64,000 nt of DNA from Saprospiraceae bacterium (GTDB taxonomy: Bacteria; Bacteroidota; Bacteroidia; Chitinophagales; Saprospiraceae). The position numbers were made by a program, and so were the translations under genes. The notes below the pieces were generated by a model, which saw only the letters and a list, made by a program, of their open reading frames with translations, had not been told where the DNA came from and ran no database searches. The DNA lies in contig JALHOZ010000008.1 in the NCBI GenBank assembly GCA_022842725.1, positions 95,362 to 159,361 of the forward strand. Direction: 5' to 3'. Below are positions 33,649-42,781 of the stretch, in pieces (within the stretch, counting starts at the first letter, position 1; each line of letters opens with the position of its first letter).

Positions 33649-35151
33649 TCAGGGTTTTAATGTATTATAAACAAGGCCGATGTTATCGATGATATCGGTA
33701 GGTAACATGCTGATTTGTCCGTTTTTGTCTGCGGCAAAATCGCCTGCCAAACCATGGATGAAAGTGCCGACAACGGCAGCTTCTTCGGGTGAATATTTTT
33801 GGGCCAGCAATGCAGCGATCATTCCGGTGAGTACGTCGCCACTACCGCCTTTGGCCATACCGGGATTACCGGTGGAGTTGATATACATTTTACCTTCAGG
33901 GGTAAATATTCTGGTGTAATGACCTTTGATGATGATGATACAATGCCATTCTTTGGCTTTTTGTAAGGCCGTTTCTTCTCTTTGTAACATATCGGAATGT
34001 GCACCAAATAAACGGTCAAATTCTTTGGTGTGAGGTGTGAGAACCGCATTTTGGCAAAGTTTTGAAAAGTCGATATCTGATGTTGCCATCATATTCAGTG
34101 CATCGGCATCAATGACTTTGGGAAGTGAAGGATAGTTTTTGAGCAAATGAAATAAAATGTTTTCTTTTGCCTTGCTGAAACCGGTTCCGGGTCCCACGGC
34201 TAAAACCGAAAAAGCAGGTGAGAAAACGACATTTTTGTCATCAATGGACCAATCCCATCGTCGAAACATTACTTCCGGCGCAAAAGGAATGAGACATTGA
34301 CCAGTGAATGTGGACGTAAAACAAGTTGTAAGACCGGCACCTGATCTTATGCAGGCTTTAGCTGTCATCAGGGCAGCACCGGGAAATTCGTCACTTCCGG
34401 CAAAAAGAGCCACATGACCGAAAGACCATTTGTTATCAAAAGACGAACGGGGTTTTATCATGGAAGAAACCAGATTGTTTTCGATATAAACAACAGGACT
34501 TGGGTTCAATTTCGAGAAATCCGGATGTAAACCTATCGGGACGATGGACCATTTTCCGGTTTTTTGAATATTTTCAGGATAAAAAAAACACTTTTTAGGC
34601 GCTTCAATGGTCAGGGTATGTTCGGCAATAATGCTTACATTATTTTGGATTTCATCATCATTCATTCCTGAGGGAAGATCTATGGCGATTTTTGTATTTG
34701 GCAGGAGATTGATGTCCCGGATAATTTTTTCCCAACCATTCCTCCATGGCCCTTTGAAGCCATAACCCATAATGGCATCGATCATAAAAGTTGATGCCGG
34801 CAATGGTGGAAGATTATGTAAGGGATCTATAGTCGTGATGGAAATTTCTTCTATCTTTTGGATCCGTTCAAAATAATATTTGTTTTCTTCAGAAGGTGAT
34901 GAAACCGGAAAATACCAAACTTCGACATGATAAAAATGATCTCTCAGAATTTGGGCTATATACAGACCATCACCACCATTATTACCATTGCCACATAATA
35001 CAACAACGTTCCTGTCATCAGGAATTAACTTCATGACTTCTTTTGCAAGGCTTTCGGCGGCTCTTTTCATCAAAACCAATGAAGACACCGGCTCATGATG
35101 TATGGTGAAAAGATCCCACTCCTTCAGAACATTTTTGGTATATATATTCAA
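33649..35151 (-). CDS. nnr: Bifunctional NAD(P)H-hydrate epimerase / dehydratase
   Basis: About 500 residues. The N-terminal NnrE epimerase has L-C-G-N-G-N-N-G-G-D-G-L-Y; the C-terminal NnrD dehydratase has A-V-G-P-G-T-G, V-I-D-A-D-A-L-N and N-P-G-M-A-K-G-G-S-G-D-V-L-T-G-M. It repairs hydrated NADH and NADPH. The frame opens at GTG 35175, but that codon overlaps a perfect -7 box (35175-35182), so transcription should begin near 35168. TTG 35151 then gives M-N-I-Y-T-K-N-V-L-K-E-W, close to the family N-terminus. It leads the nnr, cobB, rsmF, Crp/Fnr operon. Confidence 0.9.
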   Translation of the reverse strand: MNIYTKNVLKEWDLFTIHHEPVSSLVLMKRAAESLAKEVMKLIPDDRNVVVLCGNGNNGGDGLYIAQILRDHFYHVEVWYFPVSSPSEENKYYFERIQKIEEISITTIDPLHNLPPLPASTFMIDAIMGYGFKGPWRNGWEKIIRDINLLPNTKIAIDLPSGMNDDEIQNNVSIIAEHTLTIEAPKKCFFYPENIQKTGKWSIVPIGLHPDFSKLNPSPVVYIENNLVSSMIKPRSSFDNKWSFGHVALFAGSDEFPGAALMTAKACIRSGAGLTTCFTSTFTGQCLIPFAPEVMFRRWDWSIDDKNVVFSPAFSVLAVGPGTGFSKAKENILFHLLKNYPSLPKVIDADALNMMATSDIDFSKLCQNAVLTPHTKEFDRLFGAHSDMLQREETALQKAKEWHCIIIIKGHYTRIFTPEGKMYINSTGNPGMAKGGSGDVLTGMIAALLAQKYSPEEAAVVGTFIHGLAGDFAADKNGQISMLPTDIIDNIGLVYNTLKP

Positions 35152-35174
35152 AAAAATGAGGGTTTTTATTGACA

Positions 35175-35182
35175 CAAAGGTA
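35175..35182 (-). promoter_or_regulatory. -7 promoter box TACCTTTG (minus strand)
   Basis: An exact TAnnTTTG that decides against the GTG start at 35175 for the nnr gene. Confidence 0.6.
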
Positions 35183-35313
35183 TCCTTTTTGGAGGATTGA
35201 TAAAATTTTTTTGGCAGGTATAGTTTTAAAAATAATAAAAAATTATAATTTGGTGCTTCTTATCAAAAATTGTAAAACGGACTTAATTTAAAATTAGTAA
35301 GAAAAAACAGGAT

Positions 35314-38300
35314 ATGAAACACATTGTTTTTTATGTATTGCATTCAGCATTTTTATTTTTGGCTTTCGGGTCATTGTACGGACAGTCAGTATTGCTGGAA
35401 CTTCCGGCTCCTCTTCAACAAAATATGAATAATGAGGAAATAGTCGTCTATGATCACAAGGTGTTGTTCAACAGGGTCGTGTCTTCAAGAAACGACCAAT
35501 CTGTTACCTTTGACATACCTGTTTTTGGCGAAACTGTGACTTTCACAGCTCAGAAAAATCAGGTTTGGAATGATGAAGACCGAAAGATTGCATCAGACAT
35601 CTATACATTTGATATCGTCGCTAATGATAATAAATCAATGACAGGAAGTCTGACTATTTCACCTTATGGTTTGCATGTGTTGGTTTTGCACAATGGTCGC
35701 ATGGTTACGATGCGTCCGGAAATTTTCGGAAAAGAAGGTAACTATATCATTGAATATGGTGTCAAACCTGATCTGAGTAAATACAAGTCATGGTGTGGGC
35801 ACGACCACAGTCTGGACGGACATTTAAAAAACAATTTGTTCAACCCATTAAGAAATAACATTCAAAACGGAGAATTCAGAAAAACATATAATCTGGCCAT
35901 TGTCACAACCGGAGAATATTATCAGGCAAACGGAAATACCAATAATATTGTCAGGAATAAAGTCATTGCTGACGTTAACGCTATTTCAGCCATTTTCAGA
36001 GCAGAGTTGTCTGTCACCTTTGCTTTGGGTGGAAGAATTACGATGTATAATGATCCGGCTACAGATCCGTTTATACCCGGAGAAGAAAGAACACAGCAGG
36101 CAGCCAATGCCGTGGCTGATGCCTATCCGAATCAGAACAACTATCATGTAGGGCACGTTTTTCACATTCATGCGGATGGTGATGGATGGCAAAACGGGGG
36201 TGTAGCTTTGTTGAGATCAGTTTGTAAAAACGACACTTATGGTTCCGGTCGTGTCAAAGGTGGCGGCTGGAGTGGTGCTTATGACAACACCTCAAATGGC
36301 TGGATATCTTTGGCTACGCACGAATTTGGTCATCAATTTGGTGCACAACACACCTTTAACGGAATAGGGGAGTCCTGCACCGATGCTATATCGCTAACCA
36401 ATGCATATGAGATCGGAAGCGGAACCACCATCATGTCCTATCAGGGGATTTGTCAGGCTGACAATAACATACCTTCTTCCGGAGTATTGGATAATTATTT
36501 TCATTATGCCAGCTTGTTTGAAATGTATAATTACATCACCAATGATGCCGGAAATACATGCGGTTCATCAGCGGAATCCAATAACCAAATACCTCAATTG
36601 CAAGCCAATTCGTGCGGTGCTCCCCAATTGACCATTCCAAGGAATACACCTTTTTATCTCGATGCTTTTGCTTTTGATGCAGATGACGATCCGCTCACCT
36701 ATAGTTGGGAGCAGTTTAATGAAGATGGTCCGGGAAAAGATTCTCAGGGATTGATTGGATCTGTTGCCGGAAATAGTCTTATTGCTCCGTTATTTCGCAG
36801 TTTTCCTCCGACTACCTCATCAGATAGGTATTTTCCGAGTATGTCCGTTTTAAGGTCTGCATCAGGAGTCAGTGACTTTGAGGTACTTCCCAACAGACCT
36901 CGGGTTTTAAAGTTTGTGGTGACTGTAAGAGACAACAATACAGCCGGGACAGCCATCAATACTGATGAGTTGGATATAACGATAAGTTCCTCCGGTCCTT
37001 TTGTTGTTGATTTTCCAAAAGGAGGAGAAAACATAACAACCGGTACTCCGACACAACTGCGATGGCTGACCAATGGAACACAAGCTTTATGTAATAATGT
37101 CAGAATCAAATTGTCATTGGATGGTGGTGTCAACTTTAATATTACGCTGGCTGAAAATGTGCCATACAGTGCCGGAGTGCTCAATTATAACTTTCCGGTA
37201 AATTTTCCGGCTACATCAAATGCAAGAATTCTTGTAGAATGTATGGATTACGATTGTATTAAATTTTTTAATATATCGCGCAATGTTTTTACCATCACAT
37301 CAGGTTGTAGTGCTACAGAATCTTATGTTTGTCCTGATACACCGGTCATTGCGGAATCAGGATCTCCTGAATCCAATCTGAATGTAAATGCAGTGGATGG
37401 ATTTATTACTTCATCAATCTCAGCTAATGTAACCAGTGCCAGCCCTACAATGAGGGTTGCCATCAGAAATACCGGTACCACGAGTTGTGTCACCATACCA
37501 AATGTCACCATTAATGTGGCGACCAAAAGATTCAGGGTTGAAAAAGCCGGTACCTATAATTTCAGAAGGTCACCCGGAGGAAGTGGATGGATTTCTATTT
37601 TCAGAGCTTCCAATTTTAACATGAATAATCCATGTTCAGGAGGATCTTTTGTTGGTTCGTCCGCAGAATGGAGTGGTCCTGATGTTGGAAATGGCACCAG
37701 TGTAGTTCCTTTGGGTTTCTGGTCTATCAACCTGGATGCCTGCACGGAATACGTTATGGTTTTTTATTCATACAGTGCTTTACCGGCAACCATCATTTTT
37801 AGTGAAATTACGGGGCCGGGTTCATTTTATGAACTTAACAGCAGTGCAAATTCAAATTTCGGACTCACCCATGTAGCGGTGGATATTATTACAGGAATAA
37901 TTGCTGCTCACCATCCTACGGGAGACTTTTCAGGTTTGGCAGAAGGATTTTACGGTGTATTTACTTTGCGATATAAAACCGGAGGAGCGACACCGCCTGA
38001 TAATATTAATCCGGATGATCTTATAGGACAGGAATTTTTTGAAATTCAAAATTCTGATTGTGCCAGATTCAGCACCAACTTCAGACTTTTACAAATACTT
38101 TCAGCTTGTTCCATCACTGATGTGGTAGCCGGAGCCCAGACACCATGTGTGGCGGCTACGAATGCTTATACCCAGGAGGTTGTCATTACCTATGATCAGG
38201 CACCGACAACCGGACAAATCTCAGTTAACGGGCAACTCTTTGATATTACTTCATCACCGCAGACTGTTGTATTGACCAATCTTGATTCTGACGGACTTCC

Positions 38301-41202
38301 GGTGTCTGTAAATGCATTTTTTACAGACCTTACTGATTGTAGCCTTTTAGTACCCGATGTATTTACAGCCCCGGTCAATTGTTGTCCTATCAACTTTGAT
38401 CTGGGTGGGTCCAGGGAAGTTTGTGCCGGACTACCTGTCATACTGTTTGCAGGAAATGATGGTGCTACATACTCCTGGTCAGTCAACGGAAGTCCTGTGG
38501 CAAATACAACAAACACGCTTACAGCAACATTAAGTGGTGTTTACAGTGTAACTGTCACTCACAGTTCGGGATGTACCAAATCCCAATCCGTTTCCATAAC
38601 ATTTGTAAATCCTCCGACAGTAGTCTTACCGGAAAATTTTGAAATATGTGAAAATGAGACTTTTACACTTACGCCAAATATTACCGGAAACTTCACAGAA
38701 ATTGAATGGTTCAGAAACAATGCCTTGATATCAGGAGCAAACGGAATCAGCCTTGAAATTACACAAGGTGGTTCTTACAGAATAGAAGTTACCAATAATA
38801 CGGGTTGTATGGGTAGTGATGGAGTCGTGGTTACGGTACTTCAAAATCCTAATGTCAATCTGGGCAATGATGTGATTAATGTTTGTGAAGGTATACCGGT
38901 GGTATTAAATGCCGGTAATACAACTTTGTCCCACGTCTGGCTTTTTGACGGGAATCTGATTGCCGGGGCAACGGGTTCGACCTACACAGTTCCAAACGGA
39001 CAGTCAGGCAGGTACAGAGCTATCGTGAGAAATAGTGCCGATTGTGAAGGTTTTGACGAAGTAACTGTCAATTTTTTCCAAAGTCCGACAGTCAATATGC
39101 CATCTTCAATTGATATTTGTCAAGGTGAGACAGCAGTAATCATTGCTGTTTTATCCGGCTTTGATTCTTATGTTTGGAAAAGAGATAATGTAATATTTAC
39201 TCCTTCAAACGGCCTAATTCATTCGACAACTTTGGGTGGAGTCTATACCGTGGAAGCAACCAATCTTGGGGGATGTACTACTCCGGGAAGCACTCTTGTT
39301 ACAGTAAACCCTTTGCCTGTCGTTGATCTTGGAAATGATATCGTAGCTTGTATCGGAAATACCGTCAATTTAAATGCAGGTACAGGTGGTGCTGAATATG
39401 TTTGGACAAGAAATAATGTGGCTATTAATGAAAATAATTCCACGATTGCTGTGACTACAGCAGGTAATTATTCTGTTACGGTCACCACTTCGGATGATTG
39501 TTCAGCAACAGACAACGTCATGGTTAGTTTTGTGCCGGGACCGACGGTAGATGCAGGCCCGGATATAACCATTTGTGAAGGTGAATCCAGAATCATTACA
39601 GCCGTTACATCAGCAACCAATATCACCTGGTTGTATAATGGAGTGCCTGTAGAAAATCAAACCACCCGATTAATTACAGTTACCGATCCGGGATTATACA
39701 CCATTGCCGTCATAGGAGGACCTAATAATTGTGAAGCAAGAGACGAAGTCAGGGTTAATGTAAATCCCAAACCTTTGATAAATATCGGTTCAGATCAAAC
39801 CATATGTCAGGGAGAATCCATTACCCTGGATGCCGGCGCCGGTGCCGGTTTGACCTACAGATGGACAAGAGATAATGTCAATGTAGGTATGGCCCGAACT
39901 TTGGTTGCCAATGCAAACGGAACTTATCGGGTGACGGTCACCTCCGGGGCAGGATGTACGGGAAATGATGAAATGGTACTTACTGTTTCTCCGAATCCAA
40001 GTCTGGAACTGGAGGAAGCAATCAGTATTTGTGATAATCAGCCAAAAACAATCATACCGGTGACCAACGGAACTTCATTCCAATGGTTTCGGGATGGAGT
40101 TTTACTTCAGGGTCAGACCCAAAAGGATTTGGTAGTCAGTAACGATGGAGTATACAGAATATTGGTTCGTAATGCCGCAAATTGTGAAATTACAGATTCG
40201 GTTACTGTGACATCAAGGCCTTCACCTACAGTTTCCTTACCAGAAGATATTACTTTGTGTCCTGACAACGATCTGGCACTGAATGCTGGTGCACAAAACC
40301 AATATATATGGAGTACCGGAGAAACCACAAGAATCGTCATGATAAACTCCGGCAAACCTGCAACGATTCAGTCTACTACTTATTCTGTGACGGTGACTAA
40401 TAGTTTCGGATGTACAGATACTGATAATATAGTAGTAACAACAAGACCCGTTGTGACCGCATCAGTTGTTTCCAGTGCTCCGGGCATCTGTTCAGGAAAT
40501 CCGGTCACACTAACCGCTCAGGGGGGAGATACTTTTGTCTGGACAGATCCCACCGGGACATTATCTGCTACAAACAGTCAGGAGGTTGTCGCCAGTCCGA
40601 CAAACAGTACCACGTACAGTGTAATTGTAGGAGATGTCAATTGTCCGGATAATACAGATACTGTTGAAATCATGGTAAATGTTTTTGCTCCGGTTAATGT
40701 CACAGCCGGGCAGGACACTTCGGTGATTAAAGACAGGATGATAAAGCTTAATGCAAGTGGGGGTAGATTTTACCAATGGGACAATACAGATTTGATCCAG
40801 GGATCGGCCACTGTTCCCAACCCGGAAATAAAGATTACAGAAAATACTGTTTTTACAGTGACTATAACAGATATCAACGGATGTGAATATGTCGATAGCG
40901 TATTGGTGAGATTGCTGGAAGATCCTTTAAGTTCTTTTGTTGCTGTATCCATTATCACGCCTAATAACGATGGAGACAACGATTTCCTTGAGTTTATCGG
41001 ACTGGAAGCTTTCCCAAAAAATACGCTTCGTATATACAATCGTTGGGGAAATGTGGTTTTTGAAGGATTTAATTATCAGGCCGAAGGAGAATTGTTTGAC
41101 GGAACACGTAATGGTGAACGTTTACCACCGGATACTTATTACTACATCCTTACATTTGAAGATCAGATTTTCAAAAGTGCATTGACCATTATCTGGGATT
41201 AA
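35314..41202 (+). CDS. Reprolysin-like zinc metalloprotease with Ig-like repeats and T9SS type B domain
   Basis: 1962 residues. Signal peptide to about residue 24 (L-Y-G-Q). A propeptide-like part precedes the catalytic domain, which has the zincin motif H-E-F-G-H-Q-F-G-A-Q-H (His336, Glu337) and a Met-turn I-M-S-Y near 373, as in reprolysin/M12B-like secreted proteases. Then come fibronectin- or PKD-like segments and, from about residue 1030, a series of Ig-like modules with repeated L-G-N-D-x-x-x-C and G-x-Y-x-V-T-V-T strands. The C-terminal CHU_C domain shows I-I-T-P-N-N-D-G-D-N-D and R-I-Y-N-R-W-G-N-V-V-F-E. It should be exported by T9SS and fixed to the surface. PorP/SprF follows at 28 bp. 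Confidence 0.92.
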   Translation: MKHIVFYVLHSAFLFLAFGSLYGQSVLLELPAPLQQNMNNEEIVVYDHKVLFNRVVSSRNDQSVTFDIPVFGETVTFTAQKNQVWNDEDRKIASDIYTFDIVANDNKSMTGSLTISPYGLHVLVLHNGRMVTMRPEIFGKEGNYIIEYGVKPDLSKYKSWCGHDHSLDGHLKNNLFNPLRNNIQNGEFRKTYNLAIVTTGEYYQANGNTNNIVRNKVIADVNAISAIFRAELSVTFALGGRITMYNDPATDPFIPGEERTQQAANAVADAYPNQNNYHVGHVFHIHADGDGWQNGGVALLRSVCKNDTYGSGRVKGGGWSGAYDNTSNGWISLATHEFGHQFGAQHTFNGIGESCTDAISLTNAYEIGSGTTIMSYQGICQADNNIPSSGVLDNYFHYASLFEMYNYITNDAGNTCGSSAESNNQIPQLQANSCGAPQLTIPRNTPFYLDAFAFDADDDPLTYSWEQFNEDGPGKDSQGLIGSVAGNSLIAPLFRSFPPTTSSDRYFPSMSVLRSASGVSDFEVLPNRPRVLKFVVTVRDNNTAGTAINTDELDITISSSGPFVVDFPKGGENITTGTPTQLRWLTNGTQALCNNVRIKLSLDGGVNFNITLAENVPYSAGVLNYNFPVNFPATSNARILVECMDYDCIKFFNISRNVFTITSGCSATESYVCPDTPVIAESGSPESNLNVNAVDGFITSSISANVTSASPTMRVAIRNTGTTSCVTIPNVTINVATKRFRVEKAGTYNFRRSPGGSGWISIFRASNFNMNNPCSGGSFVGSSAEWSGPDVGNGTSVVPLGFWSINLDACTEYVMVFYSYSALPATIIFSEITGPGSFYELNSSANSNFGLTHVAVDIITGIIAAHHPTGDFSGLAEGFYGVFTLRYKTGGATPPDNINPDDLIGQEFFEIQNSDCARFSTNFRLLQILSACSITDVVAGAQTPCVAATNAYTQEVVITYDQAPTTGQISVNGQLFDITSSPQTVVLTNLDSDGLPVSVNAFFTDLTDCSLLVPDVFTAPVNCCPINFDLGGSREVCAGLPVILFAGNDGATYSWSVNGSPVANTTNTLTATLSGVYSVTVTHSSGCTKSQSVSITFVNPPTVVLPENFEICENETFTLTPNITGNFTEIEWFRNNALISGANGISLEITQGGSYRIEVTNNTGCMGSDGVVVTVLQNPNVNLGNDVINVCEGIPVVLNAGNTTLSHVWLFDGNLIAGATGSTYTVPNGQSGRYRAIVRNSADCEGFDEVTVNFFQSPTVNMPSSIDICQGETAVIIAVLSGFDSYVWKRDNVIFTPSNGLIHSTTLGGVYTVEATNLGGCTTPGSTLVTVNPLPVVDLGNDIVACIGNTVNLNAGTGGAEYVWTRNNVAINENNSTIAVTTAGNYSVTVTTSDDCSATDNVMVSFVPGPTVDAGPDITICEGESRIITAVTSATNITWLYNGVPVENQTTRLITVTDPGLYTIAVIGGPNNCEARDEVRVNVNPKPLINIGSDQTICQGESITLDAGAGAGLTYRWTRDNVNVGMARTLVANANGTYRVTVTSGAGCTGNDEMVLTVSPNPSLELEEAISICDNQPKTIIPVTNGTSFQWFRDGVLLQGQTQKDLVVSNDGVYRILVRNAANCEITDSVTVTSRPSPTVSLPEDITLCPDNDLALNAGAQNQYIWSTGETTRIVMINSGKPATIQSTTYSVTVTNSFGCTDTDNIVVTTRPVVTASVVSSAPGICSGNPVTLTAQGGDTFVWTDPTGTLSATNSQEVVASPTNSTTYSVIVGDVNCPDNTDTVEIMVNVFAPVNVTAGQDTSVIKDRMIKLNASGGRFYQWDNTDLIQGSATVPNPEIKITENTVFTVTITDINGCEYVDSVLVRLLEDPLSSFVAVSIITPNNDGDNDFLEFIGLEAFPKNTLRIYNRWGNVVFEGFNYQAEGELFDGTRNGERLPPDTYYYILTFEDQIFKSALTIIWD

Positions 41203-41230
41203 TATTATAAAACAAAAGAAAAACAGCATT

Positions 41231-42175
41231 ATGTTGACTCAATTATATAACAGAATCAGTATATTTATTTTGACCGGCCTTCTTATCACGATGACCGAAA
41301 AAATGTCAGCGCAGCAAATTCCAAACAGCAGTTTTATGCCAGAGACCAGAGCATTCTGGAATCCGGCAGCAACGGCGGTCGGTAATGACATGATAACTGA
41401 CGGATTTTTCAGAATGCAATGGATAGGCTTTGAAGGAGCGCCATTTTCAGGAATGATTTCTTTTCAATATCCGTTTGTGAGGGCGAATATGAGCGCAGGC
41501 GTCATTTTGCATTATGACCAGACCGGCCCGGTGAGTAAAGTGGGAGCTAAAATCAATTATGCGTATAAAATTAAAGAGTTTTTTAACAGGTACGATCAAT
41601 TGTCTTTAGGGATTTCAGCCAATCTCCAAATGTATAGTTTTGATCCAAGTGGCACAAAATTTAATGACGCAAATGATGTCATACTTTCAAGAAACAGAAC
41701 AACGGGATTTTTTCCTGCAGCCGGAGTCGGATTGTTTTATTTATCCAGTACAAGAGAGTATCGCGAAAATGTTTTTTATATCGGTTTGGCAACCAATCAG
41801 CTTTTTTCAGGAAATGTTTTGGTCAATGAAGTCGATCAGGAAAGAGCCAATCATTGGCATTTTAACGTCGGAGGAAAAATTTACAATTATGATTTAATGT
41901 TTGAACCTTCCATTTTTGCAAATCTTGTGGCTCCATCCGTCATTGATGTTTTGTATGGCCTGAAGATGGAAATGAAAGACACATTTTGGGCAGGTTTGGG
42001 TTATGCATCTTCCGGAATGATGGCCGCTCAGGGTGGGGTCATCCTAAATGATTTTGGTTCGAAATTCGGAAAACTCCGACTTGGTGTTCTGGCCAATTAT
42101 GGGATGTTGAGAGGCTTGGGCGAATTAGGACCCGGCGCCGAACTTTACGTAGGATACAATTTTGATATGAAGTAA
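41231..42175 (+). CDS. PorP/SprF-family T9SS outer-membrane protein
   Basis: 314 residues. After a signal peptide (to M-S-A-Q, about residue 27) comes the PorP/SprF opening, with P-E-T-R-A-F-W-N-P-A-A-T-A and M-Q-W-I-G-F-E-G-A-P. Further outer-membrane strands follow, and the end L-G-P-G-A-E-L-Y-V-G-Y-N-F-D resembles this family. Such proteins are needed for surface attachment or secretion of adjacent CHU_C (type B) cargo, as SprF is for SprB. The position 28 bp after the metalloprotease fits that pairing. Confidence 0.9.
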   Translation: MLTQLYNRISIFILTGLLITMTEKMSAQQIPNSSFMPETRAFWNPAATAVGNDMITDGFFRMQWIGFEGAPFSGMISFQYPFVRANMSAGVILHYDQTGPVSKVGAKINYAYKIKEFFNRYDQLSLGISANLQMYSFDPSGTKFNDANDVILSRNRTTGFFPAAGVGLFYLSSTREYRENVFYIGLATNQLFSGNVLVNEVDQERANHWHFNVGGKIYNYDLMFEPSIFANLVAPSVIDVLYGLKMEMKDTFWAGLGYASSGMMAAQGGVILNDFGSKFGKLRLGVLANYGMLRGLGELGPGAELYVGYNFDMK

Positions 42176-42213
42176 GGCTGATTATCGACGGATATTCACA
42201 AATGATATGATTC

Positions 42214-42255
42214 AAAAAAAAAGGTGAAACTTGGCACAAGTTTCACCTTTTTTTT
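42214..42255. terminator. Bidirectional terminator
   Basis: AAAGGTGAAACTTG pairs with CAAGTTTCACCTTT around a three-base loop, with A and T tracts outside, between the convergent PorP/SprF and thioredoxin-like genes. Confidence 0.9.
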
Positions 42256-42285
42256 ATATCCTGATTTTATAAGAAGGAAAAATAT

Positions 42286-42687
42286 TTACAATGCCTTCAA
42301 CAATGTTTTTATTTCTTCTTTCTTATTGTTTTGACCGGTTAACGTGTGTCTGACGTCTCCGTCTTTAATAATCAGGATAGTCGGGAAACCGAAAACATTA
42401 TATTTGTTTTTGATGTCGGGATTTTTTTCAAAATCTACTTGTGCCATAAATACATGACTCAATTCTCTATCTCCGATCAAAGCTTCCACTTCAGGTCTTT
42501 GTGCAGCACATTTTGAACACCATGTAGCATGAAAAAACACAAGGGAAACTCCGGAGTCTATTTTGGTATCAAATTCCTGGAGATTGTTGACTGTCACCAG
42601 TTCAGAGTTTTCTGCATCTTTGGAAGAATCCTTGGTGCATGATGACAAAACTAAAATAGCTGATAATAAAATCATTAAGGTTCGCAT
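42286..42687 (-). CDS. Thioredoxin-like lipoprotein
   Basis: 133 residues. The lipobox L-S-S-C puts the lipid on Cys17. The active site is A-T-W-C-S-K-C (Cys57 and Cys60), and the cis-Pro loop is F-G-F-P-T. The size is that of a single thioredoxin domain. It should act as a periplasmic or surface thiol-disulfide enzyme. It is transcribed away from the glycosyltransferase-like gene across a 94-bp gap. Confidence 0.88.
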   Translation of the reverse strand: MRTLMILLSAILVLSSCTKDSSKDAENSELVTVNNLQEFDTKIDSGVSLVFFHATWCSKCAAQRPEVEALIGDRELSHVFMAQVDFEKNPDIKNKYNVFGFPTILIIKDGDVRHTLTGQNNKKEEIKTLLKAL

Positions 42688-42781
42688 ATTCTTTTTTTAT
42701 GGTAACAAGCAGGGAAATGAAATTGTTGAAAATAATACGACCAATCAAAAAAATATTACTTTTACCGGAGAAATTTGTATT

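Noticed and set aside
42563..42781. N-terminal extension of the GT-C-like protein
   Set aside because: Overlaps the divergent thioredoxin lipoprotein gene and promoter region; ATG 42782 opens directly onto the first membrane helix.
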